Assembly: GCA_017430325.1 (NCBI GenBank)
Contig: JAFRNE010000035.1
Span: 62,001-126,000 of the forward strand
DNA from: Eubacterium sp.
GTDB taxonomy: Bacteria > Bacillota > Clostridia > Lachnospirales > Lachnospiraceae
DNA: 64,000 nucleotides
Direction of reading: 5' to 3'
The position numbers and the translations under genes are program-made. The notes beneath the pieces were generated by a model. The model was not told where the DNA came from. It made no database searches and worked only from the letters and a program-made list of their open reading frames with translations. Within the stretch, counting starts at the first letter, position 1, and each line of letters starts with the position of its first letter. Of this stretch, positions 1-8,545 are shown piece by piece.

Positions 1-1
1 G

Positions 2-1924
2 ATCAATAAGAACAGAGAAGAAAAAACCACTGAAGATGTTACTGACGGTGCAGAGAAGAGTACCGGGAAGAAAACTGAGGAGAAGAAATCCGAAGAGAAA
101 TATCATATCAATTTCGTGTCTGCAGATACTATAGAGGATTTCAAACAGGCTATGCAGGATGAGACTCTCGATGTATATGTCGAGGTTGTTCCTGATGAAG
201 GAGATGAGAATGAAGAAGGTAAAGAGGGCAGGATAAGATATATAGTTTACTATCTGTCGTCTTCTACGAATTCAAACTATGCCTCGGATATAATATTTGA
301 TTTTGTCGAAAAGATGAATCAGGAAATGTCCGAGAAGACTATAAGCGACGCGGGTCTGGACGTAGAACTGACACTTAATCCCATAAGCTACAGCTATAAG
401 AATGTGGCGTCCGGAAAACAGTCCATGGGAAGCATGCTGGGTTCGGTACTTCCGTTTCTTCTTATCATAAGCCTTCTTATGGGAACTATGTATCCGGCGA
501 TAGATACGACAGCCGGTGAGAAGGAGAGAGGAACACTTGAGACCCTGCTGACCCTGCCGATAACAAACAGACAGATGATCATGGGCAAGTTCCTGACGGT
601 TGCGCTGATCGGTATTATTTCCGCTCTGTTGAATATTCTTTCAATGGGCGGCATAGCGATCTATATCGTCAAGATAATGAAGAGCTCGGGAGCCATCAAG
701 GGCGCCGATGTTACGCTGTCGGAGTTCATACCGGCGATACTTGTTGGAATCCTTGCAATACTTGCATTTTCGCTTTTCATAAGTGCCGTCACCATGTGCG
801 TTACTTCCTTTGCCAAGAGCTATAAGGAAGCGAATAATTATATCACGCCACTGATGCTGGCAGTGCTTTTCATCGGTTACATCGGATTCATCCCGAATGT
901 TTCACTTGAAGGCGGAATGGCACTTGTGCCTGTTGCAAATATCTGTCTTCTTATAAAGAACCTGCTGATCTTCAAGGTAACTCTTGAATCGGTTGCGGTA
1001 GTTCTGATAAGTAATGTACTTTATGCCTTTCTGGCAATCCTTCTTCTCGGAAGGATTTATGACAGCGAGTCCATTCTCTTCAATGATGGAAGAGGTGGCC
1101 TGCAGCTGTTTGAGAAGAGAAGCAATCTTAAGAAGGGCGGAGTTCCGACCTTCTCGGATGCATGGTTTGTGCTTCTTTTCGTAATTGTACTTGTTATATA
1201 TCTTGGAGGTCTGCTTCAGACTGAGTTTGGTATTTACGGGGTTGCCGGAACCCAGCTGATCATCCTTTCGATACCGCTTATGATGGCAATATATACGAAG
1301 AAGGATTTGAAGAAGACTTACAGCCTGAGACTTCCGAAGGCAAGAGCTGCGGCAGGTGCATGCATCTTCATACTTGGTATCATTTCGGTAGGTATGGTCA
1401 TAACCTCCATAGTGAGCAGTATTTTCAAGGAAAGCTCTGAGGCAACCTATGAATCGCTGAAGGATATCATGAATAAGGGCTTTATCGTTACTTTGTTTGT
1501 AGTAGCACTCATGCCTGCAATATGCGAGGAAATGATGTTCCGCGGATATGTATTTGCGGCTGTCAGAGAAAGATACAGGCCGATCGTGGCAATGATATTT
1601 GTTGCCGTCTGCTTCGGACTTTATCATATGAGTATCTCGAGACTGTTTGTAACAGGCCTGCTTGGTTTTGCGCTCTGCGTATCGACTTATTATACGAAGA
1701 GTATCTTCCCGGGCATGCTGATGCATTTTATAAATAACAGCTATTCGGTTGTAGCTTATTATTATCCGAAGGCAATAGAGAAGGGACTGTCGTTCCTTGC
1801 AGTGGAGAAGCTGTCTGTAACCTCTTCGATAGTTATCTCGATAGTGGGCGCGGCGCTTATAACCGTCGGATTTATCATCATGAAAACAAGCAAGAAAGGG
1901 TCGGAGGCAGCAGTCTCTGAATAA
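2..1924 (+). CDS. ABC-2 type permease fused to CPBP intramembrane protease (5' partial)
   Basis: The reading frame is open to the left edge, so the N-terminus is missing; a GTG at 116 lies inside the gene. The first visible part is a charged Lys/Glu-rich extracytoplasmic stretch, followed by membrane segments with the ABC-2/NatB-like element TAGEKERGTLETLLTLP, typical of ABC export permeases. The last 170 or so residues are a CPBP (Abi/CAAX-protease-like) domain: EEMMFRGY carries the Glu-Glu and Arg motif, FGLYHM and MLMHFINN carry the metal-ligand histidines. Permease-CPBP fusions occur in Clostridia; their substrates are mostly unknown. A NatA-like ATPase is expected upstream, outside the window. 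The gene ends 24 bp before the lysozyme gene and probably shares its transcript. High confidence in domains, low in substrate. Confidence 0.88.
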   Translation: MNKNREEKTTEDVTDGAEKSTGKKTEEKKSEEKYHINFVSADTIEDFKQAMQDETLDVYVEVVPDEGDENEEGKEGRIRYIVYYLSSSTNSNYASDIIFDFVEKMNQEMSEKTISDAGLDVELTLNPISYSYKNVASGKQSMGSMLGSVLPFLLIISLLMGTMYPAIDTTAGEKERGTLETLLTLPITNRQMIMGKFLTVALIGIISALLNILSMGGIAIYIVKIMKSSGAIKGADVTLSEFIPAILVGILAILAFSLFISAVTMCVTSFAKSYKEANNYITPLMLAVLFIGYIGFIPNVSLEGGMALVPVANICLLIKNLLIFKVTLESVAVVLISNVLYAFLAILLLGRIYDSESILFNDGRGGLQLFEKRSNLKKGGVPTFSDAWFVLLFVIVLVIYLGGLLQTEFGIYGVAGTQLIILSIPLMMAIYTKKDLKKTYSLRLPKARAAAGACIFILGIISVGMVITSIVSSIFKESSEATYESLKDIMNKGFIVTLFVVALMPAICEEMMFRGYVFAAVRERYRPIVAMIFVAVCFGLYHMSISRLFVTGLLGFALCVSTYYTKSIFPGMLMHFINNSYSVVAYYYPKAIEKGLSFLAVEKLSVTSSIVISIVGAALITVGFIIMKTSKKGSEAAVSE

Positions 1925-1948
1925 ATAGAAATACCAAAGGAATTAGAC

Positions 1949-2947
1949 ATGGAAAATAAGAATTTCAGAAAAAGACTGATAGTACTTACGCTGTGGAGCG
2001 CATTTCTTACGCTGGTGGTAATAGCGGAGGCGGTTGTTCTGGTCATATTCGGAAAGAAGCTCTACAGAGTATCCGAGGGCTGGGGCAGAGCACTTCACAT
2101 AGAAGAGATGGGCGAGGTGGAGCTTGGCGAAGCAGGAATGTCGGATGCAGTTCTTGACAATTATATAAAGTTCCTGAAGCAGTCCTATATACTCTTCGGT
2201 GAATATCCGGATTGTGAGTATTATAAAATATCTGATAAGATCGCACGAAATGATTTCGATTACAGCAATGAGTTCAAATACATCGAAAACGGCGACACCA
2301 ACTTCCTTTACCGTGTGAAGGACAATGAGAGGGTTTCCAAGGTTGCGATCGATATTTCCGAGCATCAATCAGCCATTGACTGGAAAAAGGTTAAGGCTGC
2401 AGGTGTTGATACTGCGATCGTCAGAGTCGGTTACAGAGGCTACGGCGAAGCAGGATCTCTCAATGCGGATACAATGTATGCAGAGCATATTGACGGCGCA
2501 AATAAAGCCAAGATCAAAACAGCAGCTTACTTCTTCTCAGAGGCTGTAAATTATGATGAGGGAGTTGAAGAGGCAAAATACGCGCTTTCTCTTATCAAGG
2601 GTCATGAACCGAGTGAGAAGATCATCGTTATTGATACAGAGTACGTTTATACGGATGATTATGTACGCGCAAATGATATAGATATAGAGGACAGAACGGC
2701 AGCGGTCAAGGCCTTCTGTGATACCGTAAGAGAGGCCGGATACACACCGATGATCTATGCAAGCTATGGATGGTTCATCAGGAATCTTGATCTGGATCAG
2801 CTTTATGATATCGAGTTCTGGCTTGCGGATTATGATGATGTTGATTACATGGATTTCCCTTATGTGATAAGCGGCTGGCAGTATTCACCATCAGGCAGCT
2901 GCCCTGGAGTTGAGGGCGATGTTGACGTTAACGTGTGGTTTAGATAG
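1949..2947 (+). CDS. Membrane-anchored GH25 family lysozyme
   Basis: 332 residues. An N-terminal hydrophobic helix (about residues 11-32) anchors the protein outside the membrane. From about residue 130 the chain is a GH25 (Chalaropsis-type) muramidase: VAIDISEHQ carries the first conserved Asp, IVRVGYRGYG and IIVIDTEY follow, and the end has FWLADYD and GWQYSP, all family hallmarks. It would cleave the MurNAc-GlcNAc bond of peptidoglycan. ATG at 1949 follows AAAGG at 1936-1940. Its place before a MurT-like gene fits a cell-wall theme. The residues between the anchor and the catalytic domain are not recognised. Confidence 0.9.
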   Translation: MENKNFRKRLIVLTLWSAFLTLVVIAEAVVLVIFGKKLYRVSEGWGRALHIEEMGEVELGEAGMSDAVLDNYIKFLKQSYILFGEYPDCEYYKISDKIARNDFDYSNEFKYIENGDTNFLYRVKDNERVSKVAIDISEHQSAIDWKKVKAAGVDTAIVRVGYRGYGEAGSLNADTMYAEHIDGANKAKIKTAAYFFSEAVNYDEGVEEAKYALSLIKGHEPSEKIIVIDTEYVYTDDYVRANDIDIEDRTAAVKAFCDTVREAGYTPMIYASYGWFIRNLDLDQLYDIEFWLADYDDVDYMDFPYVISGWQYSPSGSCPGVEGDVDVNVWFR

Positions 2948-3012
2948 AGACCGGTTCGGGTTGGTATTGATTCGGTTGGGAATCGGTTTGGGTTGATGTT
3001 GGTTCAGATAGA
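2948..3012 (+). repeat. G/T-rich imperfect repeat between lysozyme and bcp
   Basis: The 65 bases hold several variants of CGGTT(Y)GGGTTG (for example CGGTTCGGGTTGG, CGGTTGGG, CGGTTTGGGTTG). The top strand is almost free of C and carries several GG/GGG runs, so a two-layer quadruplex in the non-template strand is possible. No function can be assigned. Confidence 0.4.
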
Positions 3013-3026
3013 ACAGGAGGATAGAT

Positions 3027-3479
3027 ATGTTAGAGGTTGGAACAAAAGCACCGGATTTTACTCTTCCGGATCAGAACGGAGAGATGAGAAGTCTTTCGGA
3101 TTACAGAGGAAAAAAGGTAGTACTGTATTTTTATCCTAAGGATAATACACCGGGCTGCACGAAGCAGGCCTGCGGTTTTGGTGAGCTTCTTCCACAGTTC
3201 ACAGAGAAGGGCGCAGTTGTTATAGGAGTGAGCAAGGATTCGGCAGCGTCTCATAAGAAGTTCGAAGAGAAGTATTCTCTGCCTTTCACACTTTTATCGG
3301 ATGTGGAGAAAACTGTTATCCAGCTTTACGATGTATGGAAAGAAAAGAAGAATTACGGAAAGGTTTCCATGGGAGTTGTGAGAACAACCTACCTTATCGA
3401 CGAAGAGGGTATCATCATTAAGGCTGTCGGAAATGTCAAGGCAGCTGAAAATCCGGCTCAGATGCTTGATGTGTTGTAA
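3027..3479 (+). CDS. bcp: Thioredoxin-dependent thiol peroxidase (peroxiredoxin Q/BCP)
   Basis: 150 residues, normal family length. The peroxidatic Cys44 sits in [14 protein letters not shown], with the second Cys49 five residues later, the atypical 2-Cys arrangement of BCP proteins. The thioredoxin fold is complete ([11 protein letters not shown] start, [27 protein letters not shown]). It reduces H2O2 and organic hydroperoxides in the cytoplasm using thioredoxin. AGGAGG at 3015-3020 sets ATG 3027. It may be transcribed with the upstream lysozyme gene, 79 bp away. Confidence 0.95.
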   Translation: MLEVGTKAPDFTLPDQNGEMRSLSDYRGKKVVLYFYPKDNTPGCTKQACGFGELLPQFTEKGAVVIGVSKDSAASHKKFEEKYSLPFTLLSDVEKTVIQLYDVWKEKKNYGKVSMGVVRTTYLIDEEGIIIKAVGNVKAAENPAQMLDVL

Positions 3480-3502
3480 TGACGGCTGGGAACTGCTATA
3501 AT
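3474..3502 (+). promoter_or_regulatory. Candidate promoter for the murT-gatD fusion gene
   Basis: TTGTAA (3474-3479), 17-bp spacer, TATAAT (3497-3502). A second, weaker -35-like TTGACG lies at 3526-3531. The -10 box forms the outer end of the inverted repeat at 3497-3540. Confidence 0.45.
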
Positions 3503-3540
3503 GTCCGTTGGCTAAATATTATATTTTGACGGATATTATA
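3497..3540. repeat. 12-bp inverted repeat over the murT promoter
   Basis: Arm TATAATGTCCGT at 3497-3508 pairs with ACGGATATTATA at 3529-3540, broken only by one G-T pair, around a 20-base spacer. No T-run follows, so it is not a normal terminator. The left arm contains the candidate -10 box, so an operator or a leader hairpin is plausible. Confidence 0.5.
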
Positions 3541-3580
3541 AAAGTAATATTAGAATAATAGATTAGTAAGAGGTGGACTC

Positions 3581-5818
3581 ATGTCTGAGAATAAAAAAAC
3601 AGCAAGATTTTACGCAACACTCTTCGGAACGAAGGCTATGATCAGAGGCCTGAGACTGGTAGGTAAGAATGCGACCCATGTTCCGGGAAATAAGGCAGTA
3701 AAGATGTGCCCTGATTTCCTGAAGCAGATAGATAAGCCTGAGGTTGTTATCGGTATCACGGGAACCAATGGCAAGACTACAGTTTCAAACCTGATCGATG
3801 ATGTTCTTGCGGATACAAAGCTGCCGTTTATAGATAACAGGTTCGGCGGAAATATCGAATCCGGCGTTGTATCAGCCTTCGTTAAGAATTCCGATATGAA
3901 GGGAAGGATGAAGAAGCAGTATGCGGTGCTTGAGCTTGATGAAAGGATGACTACAAGGGTATTTCCTTATGTTAAGCCGAAGATCCTTGCTGTAACAAAT
4001 CTCTTCAGAGATTCCTACAGAAGAAATGCGCATTCAGAATACATCTTCGATATCCTTAACGAGACCATTCCTAAGGAGACAAGGCTCGTGCTTAACGGCG
4101 AGGATCCGCTTAGCAGCCATCTTGCGGCTGATAACAAAAGGGTGTATTTCGGTATCGAGGACAGATCGATATATATGGGCGAGCGCGACAATATCATTCA
4201 GGATATGACAGCGTGCCCGGAGTGCGGTACCAAGCTTAAATACGAATATATCCGCTACAATCACATCGGTAAGGCAAAATGTCCGAACTGCGATTTTGCT
4301 TCTCCGGAGGAATTTGATTATGCGGTTGAAAAGATCGATACAGAGAACAGAAGACTTTATCTCAGAACCCCTAAGGGAAAATACGATATAAAGCTTCTCG
4401 GTGATAATATAACAGATGTCTACAACCAGATAACAGCGGTTGCGGTACTTATGGAATTCAAGGTTTCCATCAAGAGGATCACAGAGTCATTCGAGAAGAT
4501 GGAGATCGCAAAGAGCCGTTATGAAGAACTTGTTATAAACGGCAAACATATCATAGCAAATGTTGCAAAGGGTCAGAACCCGGTTGCCTGCTCAAGAGTA
4601 TGTGATTTCATCAGAAAGGAAGAGGGCGACAAGGCTGTTATCTTAACGATAGATGATTATTTCGACAGAAAGGAGACCAGCGAAAATATCGCATGGTTCT
4701 TCGATACTGATTTTGAGTTTCTTAACGAGGACAGTGTTAAGCAGGTAATAGTTGGTGGAAGACGCTATAACGATCTGAAGCTGAGACTCCTTATGGCGGG
4801 TATTCCGGAAGAGAAGATCTCCTGCATAGAGGAGGATACCAAGACTGCAGAGCTTGTGGACCTTACAAAGTCTGACAAGGTCTATATACTTTATGATGTA
4901 TTTACGACGGATCACTTTGCAAAGCCTGTTCAGAAAAGACTGGGCGAGAGAGCAGAGAGAGGAGCGTTTACTGTTTCGGCAGAGTATAAAAAGTATCTGC
5001 ATCCGGATTTCGAAAAGTTCCAGTCTGCAGAAGCTGACGCGACAGCAGCGGAAGGATCTGTTGCTAAGGTTGAGGCTAAAACAGTTGATGCGTCTGCAGG
5101 TAAGGGCAAGGTGATAGAAGTTCTCTTCCCTGAATTCTGCAACCTCTTCGGTGACAGCAGTAATGTAAAATACCTTAAGGCCTGCCTTCCGGGCGCAGAG
5201 TTTAAATATACTGCATTTACGGAGGAGCCTTACTTTGTAAATAACAAGCCTGACCTTATCTATCTTGGCGCCATGACTGAGCGTAAGCAGGAGATGGTTG
5301 CCGGAAAGCTGATGCGGTATAAGGAGAGACTCGCTGAGCTTCGTGATGAAGGTGCAGCTATACTGTTTACATCAAATGCAACAGAGCTTCTCGGAAAATA
5401 CATTGAGAAGGATGACGGAAGCCGTATAGAGTGTCTGGGACTTTATGATTTTTCTGCAAAACGCAGCATGATGAATCGTAAGAACAGTCTTGTGAGAGGA
5501 TATTACGGAGATACTGAGATACTTGGCTTCAAGACCCAGTTCTCAGAGGCAACGGATCCTCCGAAGGGAAAGATATTCTTCAAGGTTGATAAGGGTATGG
5601 GAATGAGTAAGGACAGCAGTCTTGAAGGCATTCACGACAAGAATCTTTTCGCAACATACCTTGTTGGACCGTTCCTCGTACTTAATCCTGACTTCACAAA
5701 GAGCTTTATCAGAGACTGCCTTGGAGTTAAAGATGGAGGCCTCGCATTTGAGAAGGAAATGTACGATGCCTATAAGGTTAGGGTCAAGGAATTCCATGAT
5801 CCTAAATGTCAGTATTGA
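3581..5818 (+). CDS. murT: MurT-GatD single-chain fusion with degenerate glutaminase site
   Basis: 745 residues. Residues 1-475 are MurT: P-loop GTNGKTT (61-67), NLFRDSYRR (140-148), zinc ribbon Cys212/215/234/237, and a C-terminal DUF1727 region. MurT uses ATP to activate the D-Glu carboxylate of lipid II. An Ala/Glu-rich linker (about 481-508) leads to a GatD-like domain (510-745): FPEFCNLFGDSSNV, LGAMTERKQ, LLGKYIEKDDG, NLFATYLVGP. In GatD the nucleophile lies in CGGYQ-LG and the catalytic His in TYLHGP; here these positions read SNATE-LLG (Ser598) and TYLVGP (Val695). Both catalytic residues are gone, so the domain should not release ammonia from glutamine. MurT and GatD are normally two proteins of about 440 and 240 residues. 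AGGTGG sets ATG 3581. The amine donor is unknown. Confidence 0.87.
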   Translation: MSENKKTARFYATLFGTKAMIRGLRLVGKNATHVPGNKAVKMCPDFLKQIDKPEVVIGITGTNGKTTVSNLIDDVLADTKLPFIDNRFGGNIESGVVSAFVKNSDMKGRMKKQYAVLELDERMTTRVFPYVKPKILAVTNLFRDSYRRNAHSEYIFDILNETIPKETRLVLNGEDPLSSHLAADNKRVYFGIEDRSIYMGERDNIIQDMTACPECGTKLKYEYIRYNHIGKAKCPNCDFASPEEFDYAVEKIDTENRRLYLRTPKGKYDIKLLGDNITDVYNQITAVAVLMEFKVSIKRITESFEKMEIAKSRYEELVINGKHIIANVAKGQNPVACSRVCDFIRKEEGDKAVILTIDDYFDRKETSENIAWFFDTDFEFLNEDSVKQVIVGGRRYNDLKLRLLMAGIPEEKISCIEEDTKTAELVDLTKSDKVYILYDVFTTDHFAKPVQKRLGERAERGAFTVSAEYKKYLHPDFEKFQSAEADATAAEGSVAKVEAKTVDASAGKGKVIEVLFPEFCNLFGDSSNVKYLKACLPGAEFKYTAFTEEPYFVNNKPDLIYLGAMTERKQEMVAGKLMRYKERLAELRDEGAAILFTSNATELLGKYIEKDDGSRIECLGLYDFSAKRSMMNRKNSLVRGYYGDTEILGFKTQFSEATDPPKGKIFFKVDKGMGMSKDSSLEGIHDKNLFATYLVGPFLVLNPDFTKSFIRDCLGVKDGGLAFEKEMYDAYKVRVKEFHDPKCQY

Positions 5819-5846
5819 TTTATTTTGAATAAGAGTCTATACTATA

Positions 5847-5925
5847 AGCTGTTAGTTTTCAGCTTACACAAAATATAGCGTAAAAGCGTTGCCCATACAT
5901 CGATAGCTTGTATCGGTCCGGGGCA
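5847..5925 (+). promoter_or_regulatory. Structured leader upstream of ectB
   Basis: Two hairpins are visible: TAAGCTG/CAGCTTA around an 8-base loop, and a larger one at 5890-5925 (TGCCC/GGGCA enclosing ATACA/TGTAT) ending just before the ribosome binding site. Neither is followed by a T-run. It matches no riboswitch class I can recognise. Confidence 0.3.
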
Positions 5926-5946
5926 TAAGATGAAAGGATGAAAAAA

Positions 5947-7194
5947 ATGAACGATATTCAGGTCTTTGAAACCTATGAATCAGAAGTTAGATCATACTGC
6001 AGAGTATTCTCATCAGAGCTTACAACTGCAAAGGGTGCTATAATAAAGGATATTGACGAGAAGGAATATATCGATTTCTTCTGCGGTGCCGGCGCACTTA
6101 ACTATGGTCATAACAATCCTGAGATCAAAGCAGAAGTTATGAAGTATCTTGAGAGTGACGGTATTCTTCATGCGCTTGATATGTATACCAAGCCAAAGTC
6201 AGATTTCATCAGATATTTTGAGGAAAATATACTTAAGCCAAGAGGACTTGATTATAAGATACAGTTCCCTGGACCAACAGGAACAAATGCAGTTGAGGCT
6301 GCTCTTAAGCTTGCAAGAAAGGTTAAGAAGAGAAGCAATATCTGGTGCTTCATGGGCTGCTTCCATGGTATGACAACAGGTGCACTTTCTCTTACAACAG
6401 AGCGTGAGGCAAGAGAGGGCGCAGGTATTCCGCTTGAGAATGTTACACATATCCCTGCACCATATATGTTCCCTGGCCTTGATGTGCTCGAGTATATGCA
6501 GACAATGATCGATGATGATCATTCAGGTATAGAATATCCTGCAGCTCTTATCATGGAGACTGTACAGGCAGAGGGAGGTATCAGACCATTCTCTAATGAG
6601 TTCCTTAAGGGCGTAAGAGAATTCTGCGACAGAAACGATATCCTTCTCATCATTGATGATATTCAGGTTGGATGCGGACGTACAGGTTACTTCTTCTCAT
6701 TCGAGAGAGCAGGAATACAGCCTGATATCTTCGTACTCAGTAAGTCGATCGGTGGTCTCGGACTTCCATTCGCACTTACACTCTTCAAGCCTGAGCTTGA
6801 TATCTGGGCACCTGGTGAGCATAACGGAACCTTCAGAGGAAACCAGCTTGCTATCGTTGCTGCAAAGGCTGCAGCTGAGTATTACAACAAATACACTCTT
6901 GATGTTGAAACACAGAGAAAGGCTAAGATCATAGAGGACTTCCTGAAGACTGAGATCGAGCCGCTTAAGGACGAATTTGAGATCCGTGGTATCGGTTTCA
7001 TCTGGGGTATCGATGTTCATGATGAGTCACTTGCTAAGCAGATCTCAGTAGAGGCTTACAAGAAGGGTGTTATCATCGAGAGAGCCGGCAGGAAGAACGA
7101 AGTTGTTAAGATCATGCCACCACTCGTTATCGAAGATGACGTACTCCTCAAAGGCCTTAACGTAATCAAGGATGTCGTAGCAAGCCTTGTATAA
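5947..7194 (+). CDS. ectB: Diaminobutyrate--2-oxoglutarate aminotransferase (EctB-like)
   Basis: Class III PLP aminotransferase. Its N-terminus (FETYESEVRSYCR, IDFFCGAGALNYGHNNP) is characteristic of EctB/DABA transaminases. Substrate and cofactor motifs follow: FPGPTGTNAVEAALKLAR, CFHGMTTGALS, IIDDIQVGCGRTG, and the PLP lysine in LSKSIGG. It interconverts L-aspartate semialdehyde + Glu and L-2,4-diaminobutyrate + 2-oxoglutarate. ectA and ectC are not adjacent, so ectoine is not the obvious product. ATG 5938 abuts its GAAAGG; the in-frame ATG 5947, nine bases from the site, is the better start (415 residues). It lies 128 bp after the murT fusion, same strand. Exact substrate is inferred from similarity. 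Confidence 0.85.
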   Translation: MNDIQVFETYESEVRSYCRVFSSELTTAKGAIIKDIDEKEYIDFFCGAGALNYGHNNPEIKAEVMKYLESDGILHALDMYTKPKSDFIRYFEENILKPRGLDYKIQFPGPTGTNAVEAALKLARKVKKRSNIWCFMGCFHGMTTGALSLTTEREAREGAGIPLENVTHIPAPYMFPGLDVLEYMQTMIDDDHSGIEYPAALIMETVQAEGGIRPFSNEFLKGVREFCDRNDILLIIDDIQVGCGRTGYFFSFERAGIQPDIFVLSKSIGGLGLPFALTLFKPELDIWAPGEHNGTFRGNQLAIVAAKAAAEYYNKYTLDVETQRKAKIIEDFLKTEIEPLKDEFEIRGIGFIWGIDVHDESLAKQISVEAYKKGVIIERAGRKNEVVKIMPPLVIEDDVLLKGLNVIKDVVASLV

Positions 7195-7220
7195 TTAAAT
7201 ATTTATAGAAATCAAATTAT

Positions 7221-7270
7221 GGCATGGACGCATATATCTTGAAATATATGTATCCATGCCACGTTCTTTT
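7221..7270. terminator. Bidirectional terminator between ectB and fabF2
   Basis: GGCATGGA (7221-7228) pairs with TCCATGCC (7253-7260), with an inner AT-rich stem CATATAT/ATATATG; a T-run follows at 7266-7271 on the plus strand. It lies between convergent genes. Confidence 0.75.
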
Positions 7271-7279
7271 TGATAAATA

Positions 7280-8545
7280 TTAATCTACATACTTGCGTAC
7301 GATCAGACTTGCATTCTGTCCTCCGAAACCGAAGGCGTTGCACATTGCTGTATTTACGACGCTCTTTCTGCTCTTATTTGGTACGAAATCAAGATCGCAG
7401 TCAGGATCGGCAGTAATCTGATTAAGAGTAGGAGGGAGGATGTCTTCCTCAACTGCCTTGATACATGCGATAGTCTCTGTAACACCGCCTGCACCCATCA
7501 GATGTCCTGTAGCACCCTTGGTTGATGAAACGGCAAGCTTGTATGCATGATCTCCGAAGAGAGTCTTGATAGCCTTAACCTCGATCACATCGCCCTTAGG
7601 AGTTGATGTACCGTGTGCGTTGATATAATCGATCTCGTCAGGTCTGAGACCTGCTGTCCTAAGTGAATGCTCCATGCAGAAGATAGCACCTATTCCGTCC
7701 GGATGAGGGCTTGTTACATGGAAGCCGTCTGTGCTGTTTGCATAACCGATAAGCTCGGCATGGATCTTTGCATTTCTTGCCTTTGCGATGCGTTCCTTCT
7801 CAAGGATGATAGCGCCACCGCCTTCACCCATAACGAAACCGTTTCTGTCAGCGTCGAAAGGACGGCTTGCAGTTGCAGGATCGTCATTTCTCTGTGAGAG
7901 GGCATGTGTTCCTGAAAGACCAAGGATGGTGAGAGGGCAGGTAGCTGCCTCACCGCCAACGCAGATAACTGCATCAGCAAGATCCTGCTTAAGGAGCATA
8001 GCACCCATCGATATTGTATCGAGTCCTGATGAGCAGGCTGTTGAGATAGTGTAGCTTGGTCCGTGAAGTCCCTTTGCGATAGCTATCTGAGCTGCTCCGA
8101 TATTTCCTATTATCTTGGTAATGAAACGAGGATTGGTCTTCGGATGTTCTCCGCTCGTAAGTCCGTCCTGTGTGTCTGAAACATTTGTGATTCCTGCGAA
8201 TACAGTTCCAAATACGATGCCTATTCTTTCCGGTGCGATTACAGGCTCCTCAGCAGCAGTATCGATACCTGCGTCCTTAAGAGCTTCGTCAGCTGATACA
8301 TATCCGTACTGCATAAAAGGCTCCATCTCTCTGGCCAGCTTTCTATCCATATAATCTGCTGCATTAAAATCCTTTACCATAGCAGCAATCTTAACAGGGA
8401 GATCGCTTGTATCAAAGCTTGTTATCTCTGCAACTCCGGTTTTTCCTTCAACAAGTGCATTCCAGTAATTTTCAACACCGATTCCGACAGGAGTAACAGC
8501 GCCCATACCGGTAATGACTATCTTCTCGTTATTCATTTTTTCCAT
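7280..8545 (-). CDS. fabF: Beta-ketoacyl-ACP synthase II (second FabF copy)
   Basis: 421 residues, usual KAS II length. The Cys-His-His triad is complete: Cys171 in STACSSG, His311 in NAHGTST, His348 in GATGHLMGA; the FGFGG loop is near the C-terminus. It condenses malonyl-ACP with an acyl primer. It overlaps the end of the acyl-CoA synthetase gene by 17 bp, with AAGGAAG nine bases before ATG 8545, so the two are probably translationally coupled. It differs clearly from the operon FabF at 15.6 kb (for example TACSSG versus TACASG). It may act with the ligase on a special acyl primer; that role is inference. Confidence 0.9.
   Translation of the reverse strand: MEKMNNEKIVITGMGAVTPVGIGVENYWNALVEGKTGVAEITSFDTSDLPVKIAAMVKDFNAADYMDRKLAREMEPFMQYGYVSADEALKDAGIDTAAEEPVIAPERIGIVFGTVFAGITNVSDTQDGLTSGEHPKTNPRFITKIIGNIGAAQIAIAKGLHGPSYTISTACSSGLDTISMGAMLLKQDLADAVICVGGEAATCPLTILGLSGTHALSQRNDDPATASRPFDADRNGFVMGEGGGAIILEKERIAKARNAKIHAELIGYANSTDGFHVTSPHPDGIGAIFCMEHSLRTAGLRPDEIDYINAHGTSTPKGDVIEVKAIKTLFGDHAYKLAVSSTKGATGHLMGAGGVTETIACIKAVEEDILPPTLNQITADPDCDLDFVPNKSRKSVVNTAMCNAFGFGGQNASLIVRKYVD

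Noticed and set aside
902..1726. Long antisense ORF (274 codons) inside the ABC-CPBP gene
   Set aside because: It mirrors the real gene, has Cys/His/Tyr-rich composition without domains, and lacks a ribosome binding site.
5938..7194. Ectoine biosynthesis cluster
   Set aside because: Only an ectB homolog is present; ectA and ectC are not adjacent.
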